From positions 248,001 to 312,000 of the forward strand of contig JAGKQI010000091.1 in assembly GCA_018806915.1 (NCBI GenBank): a stretch of 64,000 nucleotides of DNA, read 5' to 3'. Position 1 is the first letter of the stretch. Each line of letters begins with the position of its first letter. Position numbers and translations under genes: made by a program. The stretch is from Phytophthora colocasiae (Eukaryota > Oomycota > Peronosporomycetes > Peronosporales > Peronosporaceae). Below are positions 33,017 through 43,216 of this stretch, piece by piece. The notes under the pieces are model-generated. The model ran no database searches, had not been told where the DNA came from, and saw nothing but the letters and a program-made list of their open reading frames with translations.

Positions 33017-34864
33017 GGCTGTTGCTAAGGACTTCCTACAGTGCCGTGGTCTTGGAGGTGGAGCTGGAGGTGCTGCCTACGTGGAGCTCTTGACTGTGCG
33101 TCGGGCAGATCAGTTCATGATAAGAGGCAGTGATGGGGAAAATCAATATGATTGGTGGATAAATGAATTTTACTCGATTGGCCAATATTCAATTTCGGTG
33201 GTCGATTCATGCCATTGCACTGTGCACCTGGGCGATACTGCAAGTGGCTGTGATGGCGATCTCTTGGGAAGTATCCACACTAACGGATGCCGACTAATAG
33301 TATCCGTTTCCGTCGCGTTGCTGGTCAAGCAATGCTGGGCGCTCTACAGTAGAGCCTCTTCCTGCGAAACGCAACAGCTCGCATTCCAATACAGCCTCAA
33401 CATGGGGCGTCTCTCTTATTACCTCCCTCGCTTCACTGCCTGCGCGCACCGAAACGCAGTTACACGTCGGGCTCAGCTTCCAAGCGCCTACTCCAGGCTG
33501 TCTGGACAATTCGCCTGCGTCATTTCCGCTCTTCGGGGCCTGATGTCAATTATCCGCACGACGGACACCTCCACGTCGTCTGGAACGGAGCACAGGCGAG
33601 AATAGCAACGCCAGCGAGTTAAACATGCTTCAACTACATTCGCTTCAATCCTGTACAAGCACCGCTCTCGTTATCAGGTCATGCGGCTTTTGACATCCCT
33701 CAAATAGCGGTCCGCTGTGCTGGCCTTGCGATGGTGGATGAAACATGCTGTGCCGAGGAGCTCCCGACGCAAACCACGGCCATGCGCAATCCCCGCCATG
33801 CGCAAACTTGGTTTCTAACCGTGTCAGCAACTTCAGCAATGCAGCATCCTCGACGGTCAAGGTGTTTGCTTGACAGTGTTGCTTGGATGGCTGCTTCGCG
33901 GTGCACGCGCCGGTCCCTCGCAGTTTCTCTGGCAAAATATTGCGCTGCCCACGCTTACCCCTTTCAAATTGAAGCGCCAAAGCTGAAGAAGCTAAAGAAT
34001 AGAAACTGGGATGGCATGCAGTGTTTTGTGGCAAAACCTTTTTGACGAGCCATTCATTTTCGTATTGCGAGCTGCAGCACCGCTGCTGTTGCTTGCAGCC
34101 CGATGGTAAACCTACCGCTTCAACGAGGCAGCAGAGAAGCGACAGAGACCGCCGGAAACAGCCGCCGTGCTCTCAGGATTCTGGTGCTGCAATACATTCT
34201 TCCTCCTTGCAAGACATTGCATTTCCACCTCGGCCTGTGGCACTTAACAAGTGCCTTTTGTTCTCTGACTTCGACTCACCATCTCGACTCAATGGCGCCA
34301 TCTATGCGGCCTTACGCCCGAGCGACGCCATTTTCGACGATGAAGATCTCTAGTGAGCCAGGAAGCGTGCAGAGCGCCGGCCCGAAGACGCATGGCCAGC
34401 AGCGAACAGCGGTGCAAATCGCGTCACTCGAGCCCCCTCTTGTGCATCGTGTCAACGCGTGCATCCGTTCATGGTCGGTGCTTTCTAAAAGCCGCTACGA
34501 ATTAGGCAAAACGTCGCGAATTAACCAACTCGGTGTTAAACGGATTCCCCCAACTTGCGTGTCCCACAAAAAGCATCTTGATTGGAAGCACCTGATATGC
34601 TTTAATGTAGGTCGTAGATACATCAATTTAACATCATCCTCTTAAATCTCATTGATCTGTATATACAGGTATATGCATTCAAGCAGGATCATCCCTAGTG
34701 ACGTCGCCGAACAGAAACCGAGCATATCCATGACGCGCTGATACCATCGCACAGCTCCGACGTGGAGGACGAGCCCTCACTCTGCAATTGGCCTCCTAGC
34801 ACACAAGCGGCCAGCCACCCCAGCATCTACGCATTTGCCGAGTCACAAGCCCCTTCCTGAGCCA
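33017..34864. other. 1.8-kb stretch without a supported gene
   Basis: Contains only short unconvincing frames on both strands. It holds the promoter of the DnaJ gene at its left end and that of the mitochondrial carrier at its right end. CCAAT/ATTGG motifs occur near 33150-33190. There is no clear repeat structure, RNA gene or transposon signature that I can see. Confidence 0.5.
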
Positions 34865-35800
34865 ATGGAGAAGATGGATTCGTCGCCCAACCTCGCCCAG
34901 CTGCGCCCACACAACACGCGTGATCTACTCGCAGTCGCCCCCAAAGTGGCGCGTGTGCAGCAGCAGAGCATCTTCCAGAGCATGTGGATCGGTGCCACCG
35001 CCGGCATGGGAGGCATTATTGCTGTGTACCCCGTGGATGTGGTCAAGACGCGTATGCAGAATAGCCGTGTAGCCACCAGCGCCGTATCTACACTCACCTC
35101 CATCTTCAAGAACGAAGGTGTAGGCTCGTTCTACAAGGGACTGGGACCTCAGCTCTGCGGCACTATCCCGGACAAAGCGGTTTCTCTCGCCACTCGTGAG
35201 TTCGTCAAGAGCTTCTTCGATAAACCCAACGAGTTCAAGGCCTCGTTCACGTCTGCTGCTGTGTCTGGTGTGATGCAGTCCATTGTAATGAACCCCGTGG
35301 AGGTTGTGAAGGTTCGCATGCAGCTGGACAGCACCTTGAAGCCTCTTGGTGTCATTCGTGAGCTGGGAATGCAGGGACTGTACAGGGGATACTCCGCTTG
35401 TTTGGCTCGTGATGTCATGTTCGCTTCCACGTACTTCACGCTCTACGATATGGCCAAGAACCAGCTCGGCGTTCAGGACGGAACTTCCCTTGGCTGGTCG
35501 ATGGTAGCTGCTTCAACTGCCGGCATCCCTGCTGCCTTCCTGTCGACGCCTCTGGATCTGCTCAAGACCCGCATGCAGTCGCGTGACGCCACTGTCCAGG
35601 GATTCATGAACACGTACAGACAGGTGACGGCGCAGGGTGGTCTCGGCGCGCTCTTCTCTGGTTGGGGACCGCGTGTGAGCCGTATCGCTCCTCAGTTCGG
35701 AATTGTTCTCGTGTCTTTCGACTGGCTGTCCCACCGCTTCACGCCCGCTGTTGAGCACCTCCCGGAGCCTGCAGACACAGACGCCTACGCTGACTACTGA
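34865..35800 (+). CDS. Mitochondrial carrier protein (SLC25; aspartate/glutamate carrier-like)
   Basis: One exon, 311 residues from ATG 34865 (an upstream TTG at 34835 is not needed). Three repeats of the carrier fold are visible, each with the signature PxDxxKxR or close: YPVDVVKTRMQN, NPVEVVKVRMQL and TPLDLLKTRMQS, each followed by a G-rich second half (GVGSFYKGLGP, GLYRGYSACLARD, GALFSGWGPRVSR). This is an inner-mitochondrial-membrane transporter with six helices. The GPR(V/L)xR(I/V)AP ending and the order of the repeats resemble the carrier half of citrin, but no EF-hands precede it, so the substrate (aspartate/glutamate, or another dicarboxylate) is uncertain. Confidence 0.9.
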   Translation: MEKMDSSPNLAQLRPHNTRDLLAVAPKVARVQQQSIFQSMWIGATAGMGGIIAVYPVDVVKTRMQNSRVATSAVSTLTSIFKNEGVGSFYKGLGPQLCGTIPDKAVSLATREFVKSFFDKPNEFKASFTSAAVSGVMQSIVMNPVEVVKVRMQLDSTLKPLGVIRELGMQGLYRGYSACLARDVMFASTYFTLYDMAKNQLGVQDGTSLGWSMVAASTAGIPAAFLSTPLDLLKTRMQSRDATVQGFMNTYRQVTAQGGLGALFSGWGPRVSRIAPQFGIVLVSFDWLSHRFTPAVEHLPEPADTDAYADY

Positions 35801-36106
35801 GTTGATCCACTACGCCCAAGACCCAAGACAGCATATCATACGAACACTATATCCATGTTAAGGAAACTAAAAGCTCCATCGAAGTATCATACGAACACTA
35901 TCTCCATGTTAAGGGAACTAAAACTCTCCACCTAAGGCCTTGGTCATTTGTCCGTCGCCTGCGATGAAGTGCTCCAGTCCTCGTAATGCTGATTTCCTCT
36001 TTTTTGATCAACATCGCTCCTCCTTTTTCAAGTGAGGAGTCGTTCTCACGGGAGTGAGACCACCCAATGGATGGATGGGCTGAAGATTGGTTATTGTCGT
36101 GGGAGG

Positions 36107-36457
36107 TTAGTGCCGGAGACGGAGAGGCCACTCGGAAATGCCCGAGAGCTGGTTCTGCAGTATGCTGTTCTTGGCTGCGTTTACGTTTTGGTCGACTGAT
36201 TCCCCATATCCGCCGTGCTTGCTGAAGTCCCTGGGCGTCTTCATCATCACGAAGAAGTCCAAAGTCTTGTTCGTCGCGATGCGATCCTTGACGTCTTGGC
36301 GCTTGACTTTCTTCGGAGGTGGTGACTGCGGTGGGGGCGTCTCAGGAACGATGTTGTCTTCGTACATTCGCTTGTCCGGCGGGAGTCGCAATTTCCTAGA
36401 CATGGCAAATTGCGGAATGAATAGAATCGACGACCCGCCTGATGCCTGTGATTCCAT
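36107..36457 (-). CDS. Small unrecognised protein
   Basis: A frame of about 116 residues from ATG 36457 (or ATG 36403) to 36107, rich in Pro, Lys and Arg: RLPPDKRMYEDNIVPETPPP, QSPPPKKVKRQDVKDR, LDFFVMMKTPRDFSKHGG. The reading frame is open further upstream, but in a way that looks like an intron and 5' leader. The basic PPPKKVKRQ stretch resembles a nuclear localisation signal. I know no family for it and it could be non-coding. Confidence 0.35.
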   Translation of the reverse strand: MESQASGGSSILFIPQFAMSRKLRLPPDKRMYEDNIVPETPPPQSPPPKKVKRQDVKDRIATNKTLDFFVMMKTPRDFSKHGGYGESVDQNVNAAKNSILQNQLSGISEWPLRLRH

Positions 36458-36792
36458 GTACACTAAAAGTAGATGCTCCCATAATTCCACCACCTGCAAG
36501 GAGCGGTGCTCCCACCTGCCAAGTGTGGTAACTCGATCCAACGTTAGTCGACAGGATACGAGCTTTGAGGGTACCGGTAAGTAGAACATAGCGTGAAGTA
36601 TTACCGGTAGTTGAAGTCTCCGACTGGTGCTCCTCTGTACAGATAACATGTTAAACTAAACTTATGATCCAATACACCGACGCGCGTGTGCAAACAACCA
36701 GTCTAAACATTAGTAGATGAACGTGTGTTTCTTACGCAAAAGGATATCTAAATGCGAAGCTAACTTAGCTAGAGGTCTCAATATGAGTCTGT

Positions 36793-39700
36793 CTACGCCT
36801 CCTTGGTCAACCACGCAAGCTCCGACTTACCAGAAGCCTTGGCGAATGCCTTCGCGTCCAGGAAAACTTCCACGTTCGCCTTGAGAGTCACCTGTGCAGT
36901 GGCGTTACGCACGGACACCGAAGCGTCAGCGGATTCCAGTGCGGCCTTGACGTCCTCGTACTTCATGGACGCAATGTACGCCGTGAACTGCTCCACCGGC
37001 ACCGTCGCCTCGTGCTTAGCCAACACATCAGCGGCCGCAAAGAGCACGGCGGGACGCGCCACCACCAGCTTCACACTCGAGTCGGCGAACTGAGCCTCCT
37101 CCGACACGATCGGCACGCTGTGTGCAGGCTGCAGTGACAGCGGGGCGGGAGCTGTACCAAGAGTCGACGAGATCATGGGCAGGAACGTCTGGATGGCAGT
37201 CGAGATCGGACCCTTGCCGTTCTTCTCCTCGAAGTACACGTGGATCTTGTCCTGTACAACGAGACCGGCCTTCTTGCGCAGCTTCTGCACGCGCGTGATC
37301 ACCTCACGAGCACAACCCTGCATCTTGAGCTCCTCGTCCTCTCGCGTGTCGATGATCACCATGAGGTTACCTTCGGGGGACACATCAGCCTCGAAGATCT
37401 TGGCATCGCCCTTGAACTCGCGCTTCACCACCAGATCATCACCCTTGAGCTCGTGGCCGTCGATAGTGACACTGCCGTTGGTCACGTACGCAGCCACGTC
37501 ATCGTGCGTCATCTGTGCGATCTGCTTCTTGACACCCGACAGAGCCTTGCCCAGACGACGGCCCAGCGCGCGGCTGTTCGCCTCCGCCTTCAGCACACAC
37601 CACTCCTTCTCATCTGACGAGAACTCGAGGTCGCGCATGTTCAGCTCGTCGTGCAGGTACGTTTCCAGGCGACGGAGACCGTCCAGCGCCTTCTGGTTGC
37701 TCGACACCACAATGACCTTCTTCACAGGGTTCTTGAGCGAGATCGTGCGGCGCTCACGCACCACACGGCCCATCTCCACCACGCTCTGCAGATTCTTCAT
37801 GAGCTCCTCAACCTCCTCGTCCACGCGGCTGGCGTCGAAGTCCGGCAGCATCAGGAAGTGCACACTAGGAGATACACCGTCAGCGTCTTCGGCCAGGTCC
37901 TTGCCCGCTCCGTTCACAACGTTCGGGTGGAATTGACGAAGAAACTGGTACATGTACTCAGTGAAGAACGGCGTGAACGGAGCCATGAGTTTTGCGAGGT
38001 TGTACTCGACCTCGTACAGCGCAGAGAGGGCCACAGCGGCCTCCGTGCTGCCAGCGCTGCCTTTAAGACGCGGGCGGTTGAGACGCACGTACCAGTTCGT
38101 CAACTGGCCGATGAAGCTCACAAGACGCGGCACCACAGTGTAGAGACGGTAGGCCTTCATCTCTTGGTGCACGAACTTGATCAAGTTGTGCAGGGCGGCA
38201 ATGATCCACGAGTCCATCACGTTCGTGGAAGCGAGCGCAGCCTCACGGTCAGGCACGAAGGCAGCTCCAGTTTCGAGCTGCAGGCGAGTGGCCTGCTGCG
38301 CGAAGAAGCGAGCCGAGTTGAACCACGGCAGGAAGATCTCGCGGATAACGCCAAGAACGCCCGGGGACTGAAACTTCAGCGGCTCAGCACGCACCACAGG
38401 CGAGTTGATGAGGTACAGACGCAGCGCATCAGCTCCGTACTTCTGCAGAATCTCCTCGGGGTCCGTGAAGTTCTTGAGACTCTTGCTCATCTTGCGACCG
38501 TCCTCAGCCAGCACAAGACCATTCACGATGAGGTTCTTGAACGCTGGCTTGTCAAACAGTGCCGTGGACAGCACCATGAGCGTGTAGAACCAGCCACGGG
38601 TCTGGTCGAGACCTTCAGCCACGAAATCGGCCGGGAAACCGGCCTCGAACTTCTCCTTGTTCTCGAAAGGGTAATGCTGCTGGGCGTACGGCATGGAACC
38701 ACTCTCGAACCAGCAGTCAAAGACCTCAGGCACACGACGGAGTACGCCCTTGCCCTGCTTGGACGGGATCGTCAGGTGGTCGATGAACTCTCGGTGCAGG
38801 TCCTTCACCTTCTCGCCCGTAAGCTTCTCCAGTTCAGCAATGGAACCCACGCACACGACCTCTTCGTAGTCGTCACTCACCCACAAGGGCAGCGGCGTTC
38901 CCCAGAAGCGGCCACGCGAGATGTTCCAGTCCTTGCCGTCCACCAGCCAGTTGTGGAAGCGCTTCTCCTGCACGAAGCTTGGCACCCAGTACGTAAGCTT
39001 GTTGTTCGCCACAATGCGGTCACGAATACGCTCCACGTTCACGAACCAACCGGGGATAGCGCGGTAGATCAGTGGCGTGCCCGAACGGTAGCAGAACGGG
39101 TAGCTATGCACCTCCGTGCCCTTGGAATAGAGGCGGCCGCGGTTCTTCAAGTCCTGGCAAATGACGTCGTCCGCCTTCTTCACGTGCAGGCCCTTGACTA
39201 GCGGCACCGCGTCCGTGAAGACGCCATTGTCATCCAGCGGGTCCGGCAGCGTGAACTTATCACACACTCCTTCCTGCACACAGACGCGGTAATCGTCCTC
39301 ACCGAATGTGGGGGCGTTGTGCACAATTCCGGTACCTCCAGAGTCAGAAACGTAGTTGTCCGAGAGCACGCGGAAGGCGTTAGGCCAGTCCTTGAAGCAG
39401 TCGAAGAGCGGCACATACTTCTTTCCTACAATCTCAGCTCCCTTGAACTTCTCCAGGACCTCGAACTCGCCGCCCTTGTAGCCCTTCTTGCTCATCTTGG
39501 GGTACACCTGGCACAGTCTAGTTTCTCCCAGAATGTAGAGCTTCTCAGTCTTCAGATCCTTAATCTTCACGTAGTCGAACGACTCGTTGACACACAGAGC
39601 CAAGTTGGACGGCAGCGTCCAAGGCGTCGTGGTCCACGCCAAGAAGGCAACGTCAGGCTCGTCAGCAAGGGGGAAGCTCACCACCACGGACGGATCGGGA

Positions 39701-40320
39701 GTATCACGGTAGTCCAAATTGGCTTCAAAGTTCGACAGCGACGTCGTACAGGCCGTCGAGTAAGGCAGAATCTTGTAGCCTCTGTACACCAGATCCTTGT
39801 CGAAGATGGTGCGGAAGACGTTCCAGACCGACTCCATGTACCACGGCTCCATCGTCTTGTAGTCGTTCTCACAGTCGATCCATCGGCCGATACGCTTCAC
39901 CACACGCTCCCACTCGCTCGTGTAACGCTGCACAATGCTGCGACACTCGGCATTGTACTTGTCAATGCCCATTTCCAGCACCTGCTCCTTGGTAGTCACT
40001 CCCAATTTCTTGTTGATCTCATTTTCCACTGGAAGACCGTGACAGTCCCAACCGAAGCGACGTTCGACGTAGTGGCCAGTCTGGTGAGCATAACGCGTCA
40101 CTGTGTCCTTGATCGTTCCAGCCAGAATGTGGCCGTGGTGTGGCAGACCCGTGGCGAACGGAGGGCCATCGTAGAACGTGAAAGGTTTGCGGTCCTTGGA
40201 GAGTTCCAGAGACTTGTGGAAGGCGTTAAGTTGCTCCCAAAGCTCCAGAATCTTCACCTCTTCATCAGGGAACGAGATGCGCTCAGGTAGAGAGCGAGAC
40301 GCAGCTGAATCTTGCGCCAT
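36793..40320 (-). CDS. Isoleucyl-tRNA synthetase, cytosolic
   Basis: A single exon of 1175 residues from ATG 40320. Class I motifs are clear: the HIGH-type motif PPFATGLPHHGH (residues about 53-64) and the KMSKS loop (EDGRKMSKSLKN, about 610). The editing domain (SYPFCYRSGTPLIYRAIPGW) and the anticodon-binding region (NWYVRLNRPRLKG) are in place, as is the eukaryotic C-terminal extension. The enzyme charges tRNA-Ile with isoleucine and clears misacylated valine. Length (about 1175) agrees with cytosolic eukaryotic IleRS, and no mitochondrial presequence is visible. Nothing unusual. Confidence 0.97.
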   Translation of the reverse strand: MAQDSAASRSLPERISFPDEEVKILELWEQLNAFHKSLELSKDRKPFTFYDGPPFATGLPHHGHILAGTIKDTVTRYAHQTGHYVERRFGWDCHGLPVENEINKKLGVTTKEQVLEMGIDKYNAECRSIVQRYTSEWERVVKRIGRWIDCENDYKTMEPWYMESVWNVFRTIFDKDLVYRGYKILPYSTACTTSLSNFEANLDYRDTPDPSVVVSFPLADEPDVAFLAWTTTPWTLPSNLALCVNESFDYVKIKDLKTEKLYILGETRLCQVYPKMSKKGYKGGEFEVLEKFKGAEIVGKKYVPLFDCFKDWPNAFRVLSDNYVSDSGGTGIVHNAPTFGEDDYRVCVQEGVCDKFTLPDPLDDNGVFTDAVPLVKGLHVKKADDVICQDLKNRGRLYSKGTEVHSYPFCYRSGTPLIYRAIPGWFVNVERIRDRIVANNKLTYWVPSFVQEKRFHNWLVDGKDWNISRGRFWGTPLPLWVSDDYEEVVCVGSIAELEKLTGEKVKDLHREFIDHLTIPSKQGKGVLRRVPEVFDCWFESGSMPYAQQHYPFENKEKFEAGFPADFVAEGLDQTRGWFYTLMVLSTALFDKPAFKNLIVNGLVLAEDGRKMSKSLKNFTDPEEILQKYGADALRLYLINSPVVRAEPLKFQSPGVLGVIREIFLPWFNSARFFAQQATRLQLETGAAFVPDREAALASTNVMDSWIIAALHNLIKFVHQEMKAYRLYTVVPRLVSFIGQLTNWYVRLNRPRLKGSAGSTEAAVALSALYEVEYNLAKLMAPFTPFFTEYMYQFLRQFHPNVVNGAGKDLAEDADGVSPSVHFLMLPDFDASRVDEEVEELMKNLQSVVEMGRVVRERRTISLKNPVKKVIVVSSNQKALDGLRRLETYLHDELNMRDLEFSSDEKEWCVLKAEANSRALGRRLGKALSGVKKQIAQMTHDDVAAYVTNGSVTIDGHELKGDDLVVKREFKGDAKIFEADVSPEGNLMVIIDTREDEELKMQGCAREVITRVQKLRKKAGLVVQDKIHVYFEEKNGKGPISTAIQTFLPMISSTLGTAPAPLSLQPAHSVPIVSEEAQFADSSVKLVVARPAVLFAAADVLAKHEATVPVEQFTAYIASMKYEDVKAALESADASVSVRNATAQVTLKANVEVFLDAKAFAKASGKSELAWLTKEA

Positions 40321-40329
40321 TTGTTCCAA

Positions 40330-41184
40330 CTCTGCTCCTGTCTTGGACTTGGACGGATGCGATATGAGGGTCGGATGTCATGGCTGGAGGGAGTGCACGC
40401 ATTTTTGTACCAGGAAAATGGTACAATTGGGAAAGATCTCCTGGTTGTTTGCCAATGCATCAACGGAAAATGGCTACAGTTCTTTGTGAGAGATTAGATG
40501 AGCGAGCTGTTTGGACTGGAGAAGAACAACTTTCTTCAGTGTTCTAGAACAACGAGAATGTGAGTGATTGTCCTCAACTATAAGTCTCAATTGACAGGGC
40601 TTTTTCCGTTCAACACTTGACTCACTCTGTCTACAGTACACTTGAGACTCTCAACGTGAGACCTTGACACTGTGACCAGCTTACATGTACATACATATAT
40701 ACATACTCATAGGTAATGCTGTACGAGCCTCGCTTCTGCTAGGTGCTAGAACAACTTTGCAGCTTTTGTTGCCACCATCCCTTACAGTCCCTTACAATCG
40801 TCGAATGTTTCAGGCAAGAACCAAACCAAATGGCTCTCGATGTGTGGTGAAGATCATTTGCGAACCCGATGACGAACAGGTTGGCCAGAGCCATCCGGTG
40901 TGTCAACCTTCATGAATCGTCCAGCAGTTGGGAGAAGCTTTTTCACCTCAAGTCGCTTCCAAAATCGAAAGACTCGACTGATCCTACCAGACCTTCGGAG
41001 CCATCGACCAGCTGGAAAGCCGCAGTCGCACCTTCCTTCCATCTCTTGGGGCCTCCGTCAAGCACAGACCCGACTTTTCCCCGTCAACTGCAAGTCCAGT
41101 GCAACACGTGCAGGTGCAGCACCGAGGACCCCAGTCAACACTCGCGAATTGGAAGCTCCAAGCTCAGGTCAAAAAGCTCTGAAA
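40330..41184. other. Intergenic region, nothing recognised
   Basis: About 850 bp containing the IleRS promoter and, at its right end, the 5' side of the zinc-finger gene. There is a run of TACATA repeats near 40685-40715. A continuation of the zinc-finger frame upstream to 40912 (basic, mitochondrial-like) is open but not convincing. Confidence 0.45.
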
Positions 41185-41547
41185 ATGGGTCTGAGAGACT
41201 CTACCCGCAAGCTCCTGCGTAGATTCGGCCGTGACAAGAAGCAACAAGAAGAAGTCGAGCAACTGCAGCCTGTGGCTCTTGCAGGTGCCAGCAAACGCTC
41301 TACGAACCGCTCGGAACTCTGCAGCTCCTTTGCCACGACGGCTGTGACTCGTGAAGAGTTTGAAGGCCGACGGAAAGCTGTAAGTGAAGGCAGCGCCAAT
41401 TGGGAACAATGTGGAATGTGCACGAGGAGCTTCGTGGCTGGTACCAGTCGCTACGCAGGCTTCTGCTCGCTCGACTGCAAGTCTGCAGCGCTCTACAGTC
41501 AGTCCGCACGCGTCTATCGAGGTCGCTATCGGGAGGAGAAGCAGTAG
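41185..41547 (+). CDS. Small protein with FLZ-like zinc finger
   Basis: From ATG 41185 to the stop at 41547, about 120 residues, with a longer in-frame version possible from ATG 40912. The C-terminal part has CGMCTRSFVAGTSRYAGFCS followed by LDCKSAAL, giving C-x2-C ... C-x3-C spacing similar to plant FLZ/DUF581 fingers. The N-terminal half is rich in Lys, Arg and Gln. FLZ proteins are known in plants as SnRK1 adaptors; whether the oomycete protein is homologous or a lookalike treble-clef finger is unknown. It ends about 150 bp from the 3' end of the convergent RCHY1-like gene. Confidence 0.5.
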   Translation: MGLRDSTRKLLRRFGRDKKQQEEVEQLQPVALAGASKRSTNRSELCSSFATTAVTREEFEGRRKAVSEGSANWEQCGMCTRSFVAGTSRYAGFCSLDCKSAALYSQSARVYRGRYREEKQ

Positions 41548-41692
41548 AAGAGGAACGTATGAAGGAGGCGCGGCCGGAACAGAGCGGAAGTCCCAGTGTA
41601 TTGTAGTCGTATCTCGTCGTAGTGTGTCGCCTGCGCGTCCTAAGCCACAAAATTGAAAACAACATGAAGCTGCTGCGTATCGTACGTCATCG

Positions 41693-42724
41693 CTACTGCC
41701 GGTGGGCACCTGGCCATACGTTGCGCTCAGCGTCGTGTGCTGCGTCCATTTCGGCGTCGTCTTCGTCGTCTACTTCGACCTCAACGACTGCATCGTCTTC
41801 CTCCTCCTCGCTGCTAGAACTGTCACTATCTTCTTCCTGTTCTTCTCCTTCCGTGTCACTATCGTCTTCTTCTCCTTCTGTGTCTTCTTCATTTTCTCCA
41901 CCTTCAACGCTGATTTCATCTTCGGTAAACATTAACGTCCGGCAGGTTGGACACACAATGTTGCTGCAGCACAGAATCCACAAGTTACAGATCCCTCCCG
42001 TGTTTGAGAATTGGAAAACAGCACGTACTGGTGCTTGACGTATGCCTTGAAGCAGCTCGAGTGCATGACGTGACCACAGGGCAGCACGTTTACACTCTCC
42101 AGAGAGTCGAACGTCACCTGCAGTATCATTTACATGTCGTTAGTTTAGCACACTCTCCAACCGCTTGCAAACCTGCTTACATCCAGACAAATGGGGCATT
42201 CCCGATGCATGGAACCTTCCAGACACTTGTGTTTGGCCTCCAGAGAGTGTGGATAGCAGCCACAGCACTTAATACAATGGTAATAGTTTTCCCTTCCTCC
42301 AACACTGCACAAAACCATCAGTTCCAGCTCTAATTGCTCCCTTAAAACGTCACCAAACGTACCGACAAATTCCGCATTGAACACAGTGGAAAACCTCCTT
42401 CTCCAGTCCTTTATCATCGAACAAATTGCATACAGAGCAGAAGTACGCAGCCATATTCTCCTTGCAATTAATACATTCCTTTGCACACTAAAAAATATTC
42501 AATAAGCATCAGAAAAACTCTCAATTACGAGCAGCTCAATGGAATTCTCTGACCGGCTGCTCAGTCTGACACAAGTCGCAGCGCATCTGCTTGATAGCAA
42601 AGCGGTCGATCTGGTGCTCCTCGCCGAACTGCGCGTCATGGCACAAGCGACAGCCCACCCATTTCTTGCAGCACTCGGCCAGGACGTGGCAGCGCCGTCC
42701 GTAGTGTGGGCATTTGTCCTCCAT
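41693..42724 (-). CDS. RCHY1/Pirh2-type E3 ubiquitin ligase (CHY + CTCHY + RING-H2)
   Basis: Five exons with consistent phases: 42724-42554, 42487-42363, 42304-42181, 42117-42029 and 41963-41693. Domain order is CHY zinc finger (CPHYGRRCHVLAECCKKWVG, CRLCHDAQFGEEHQIDRF, MRCDLCQTEQP), CTCHY zinc finger ([40 protein letters not shown]), a RING-H2 finger (CPICLD...VLPCGHVMHSSCFKAY...CPTCRTLM) and an acidic Glu/Asp-rich tail. RCHY1/Pirh2 ligases attach ubiquitin to targets such as p53 in animals, and plant relatives act in stress and hormone pathways. Targets here are unknown. All zinc ligands I can check are present. Confidence 0.9.
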
Positions 42725-42810
42725 TTTGCCTGTCAACAATAATGAGGAAGGATCAAATCAGAGCACAAATTACACTTGAACAAAGTATTGTACACAATTT
42801 CATCTCATTT

Positions 42811-43155
42811 ATGGCTACAAAACAACACAGAAAAATGGAGGACACTAATGCGCAGTCCAAGACGCCTAGTGCCCGTCAGTTGGCTCTTCCCTCTGCCGTT
42901 TCTTCTCTATCTAATGTCTTAGCACGTGCTCCTACACTGGAAGATGGCGTCAAGTTCTCGGGTGGAGCTGTAGCTGCTCTATTGGCTATGCGCTACGCTG
43001 GCAGTTTACGTTCTGCGTGTGTGGTGGGACTATTATCCGGACTATTTTCGCACTCGCTGTATGCAGACGTTCTACGTAAAAAGCGACGACGTAAGAAGAA
43101 ACAAGAAGAAGAAAAAGAGGAGGAAGAAGAAGATACAGCCACAGGCAGCAGCTAG
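42811..43155 (+). CDS. Small predicted membrane protein with charged tail
   Basis: A 114-residue frame from ATG 42811, divergent from the RCHY1-like gene with about 86 bp between start codons. It has a polar N-terminus, then hydrophobic segments (VKFSGGAVAALLAMRYAG, CVVGLLSGLFSHSLYADVL) and a strongly charged C-terminus of Lys/Arg followed by Glu. The alternation of positive and negative runs at the end is unusual. I do not recognise a family. Codon use and the clean open frame support it being real. Confidence 0.5.
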   Translation: MATKQHRKMEDTNAQSKTPSARQLALPSAVSSLSNVLARAPTLEDGVKFSGGAVAALLAMRYAGSLRSACVVGLLSGLFSHSLYADVLRKKRRRKKKQEEEKEEEEEDTATGSS

Positions 43156-43216
43156 AGAAGCTCTACGTCTCTTTTTAATATTATATTAGTCCTATTTTGT
43201 GTTGTTTTTTTTCTTG

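Noticed and set aside
33645..34034. Minus-strand frame of 129 codons in the gene-poor gap
   Set aside because: No domain, poor codon pattern, and the overlapping frames on the other strand look equally plausible.
35898..36131. Minus-strand frame between the carrier and the small 36.1-kb gene
   Set aside because: Short, low-information sequence with no start context or similarity.
37651..39201. Plus-strand open frame of 516 codons
   Set aside because: It is antisense to the isoleucyl-tRNA synthetase gene, has a histidine/arginine/leucine-biased composition typical of an antisense shadow, and has no recognisable domain.
39319..40290. Plus-strand open frame of 323 codons
   Set aside because: Also antisense to the IleRS gene, with the same biased composition.
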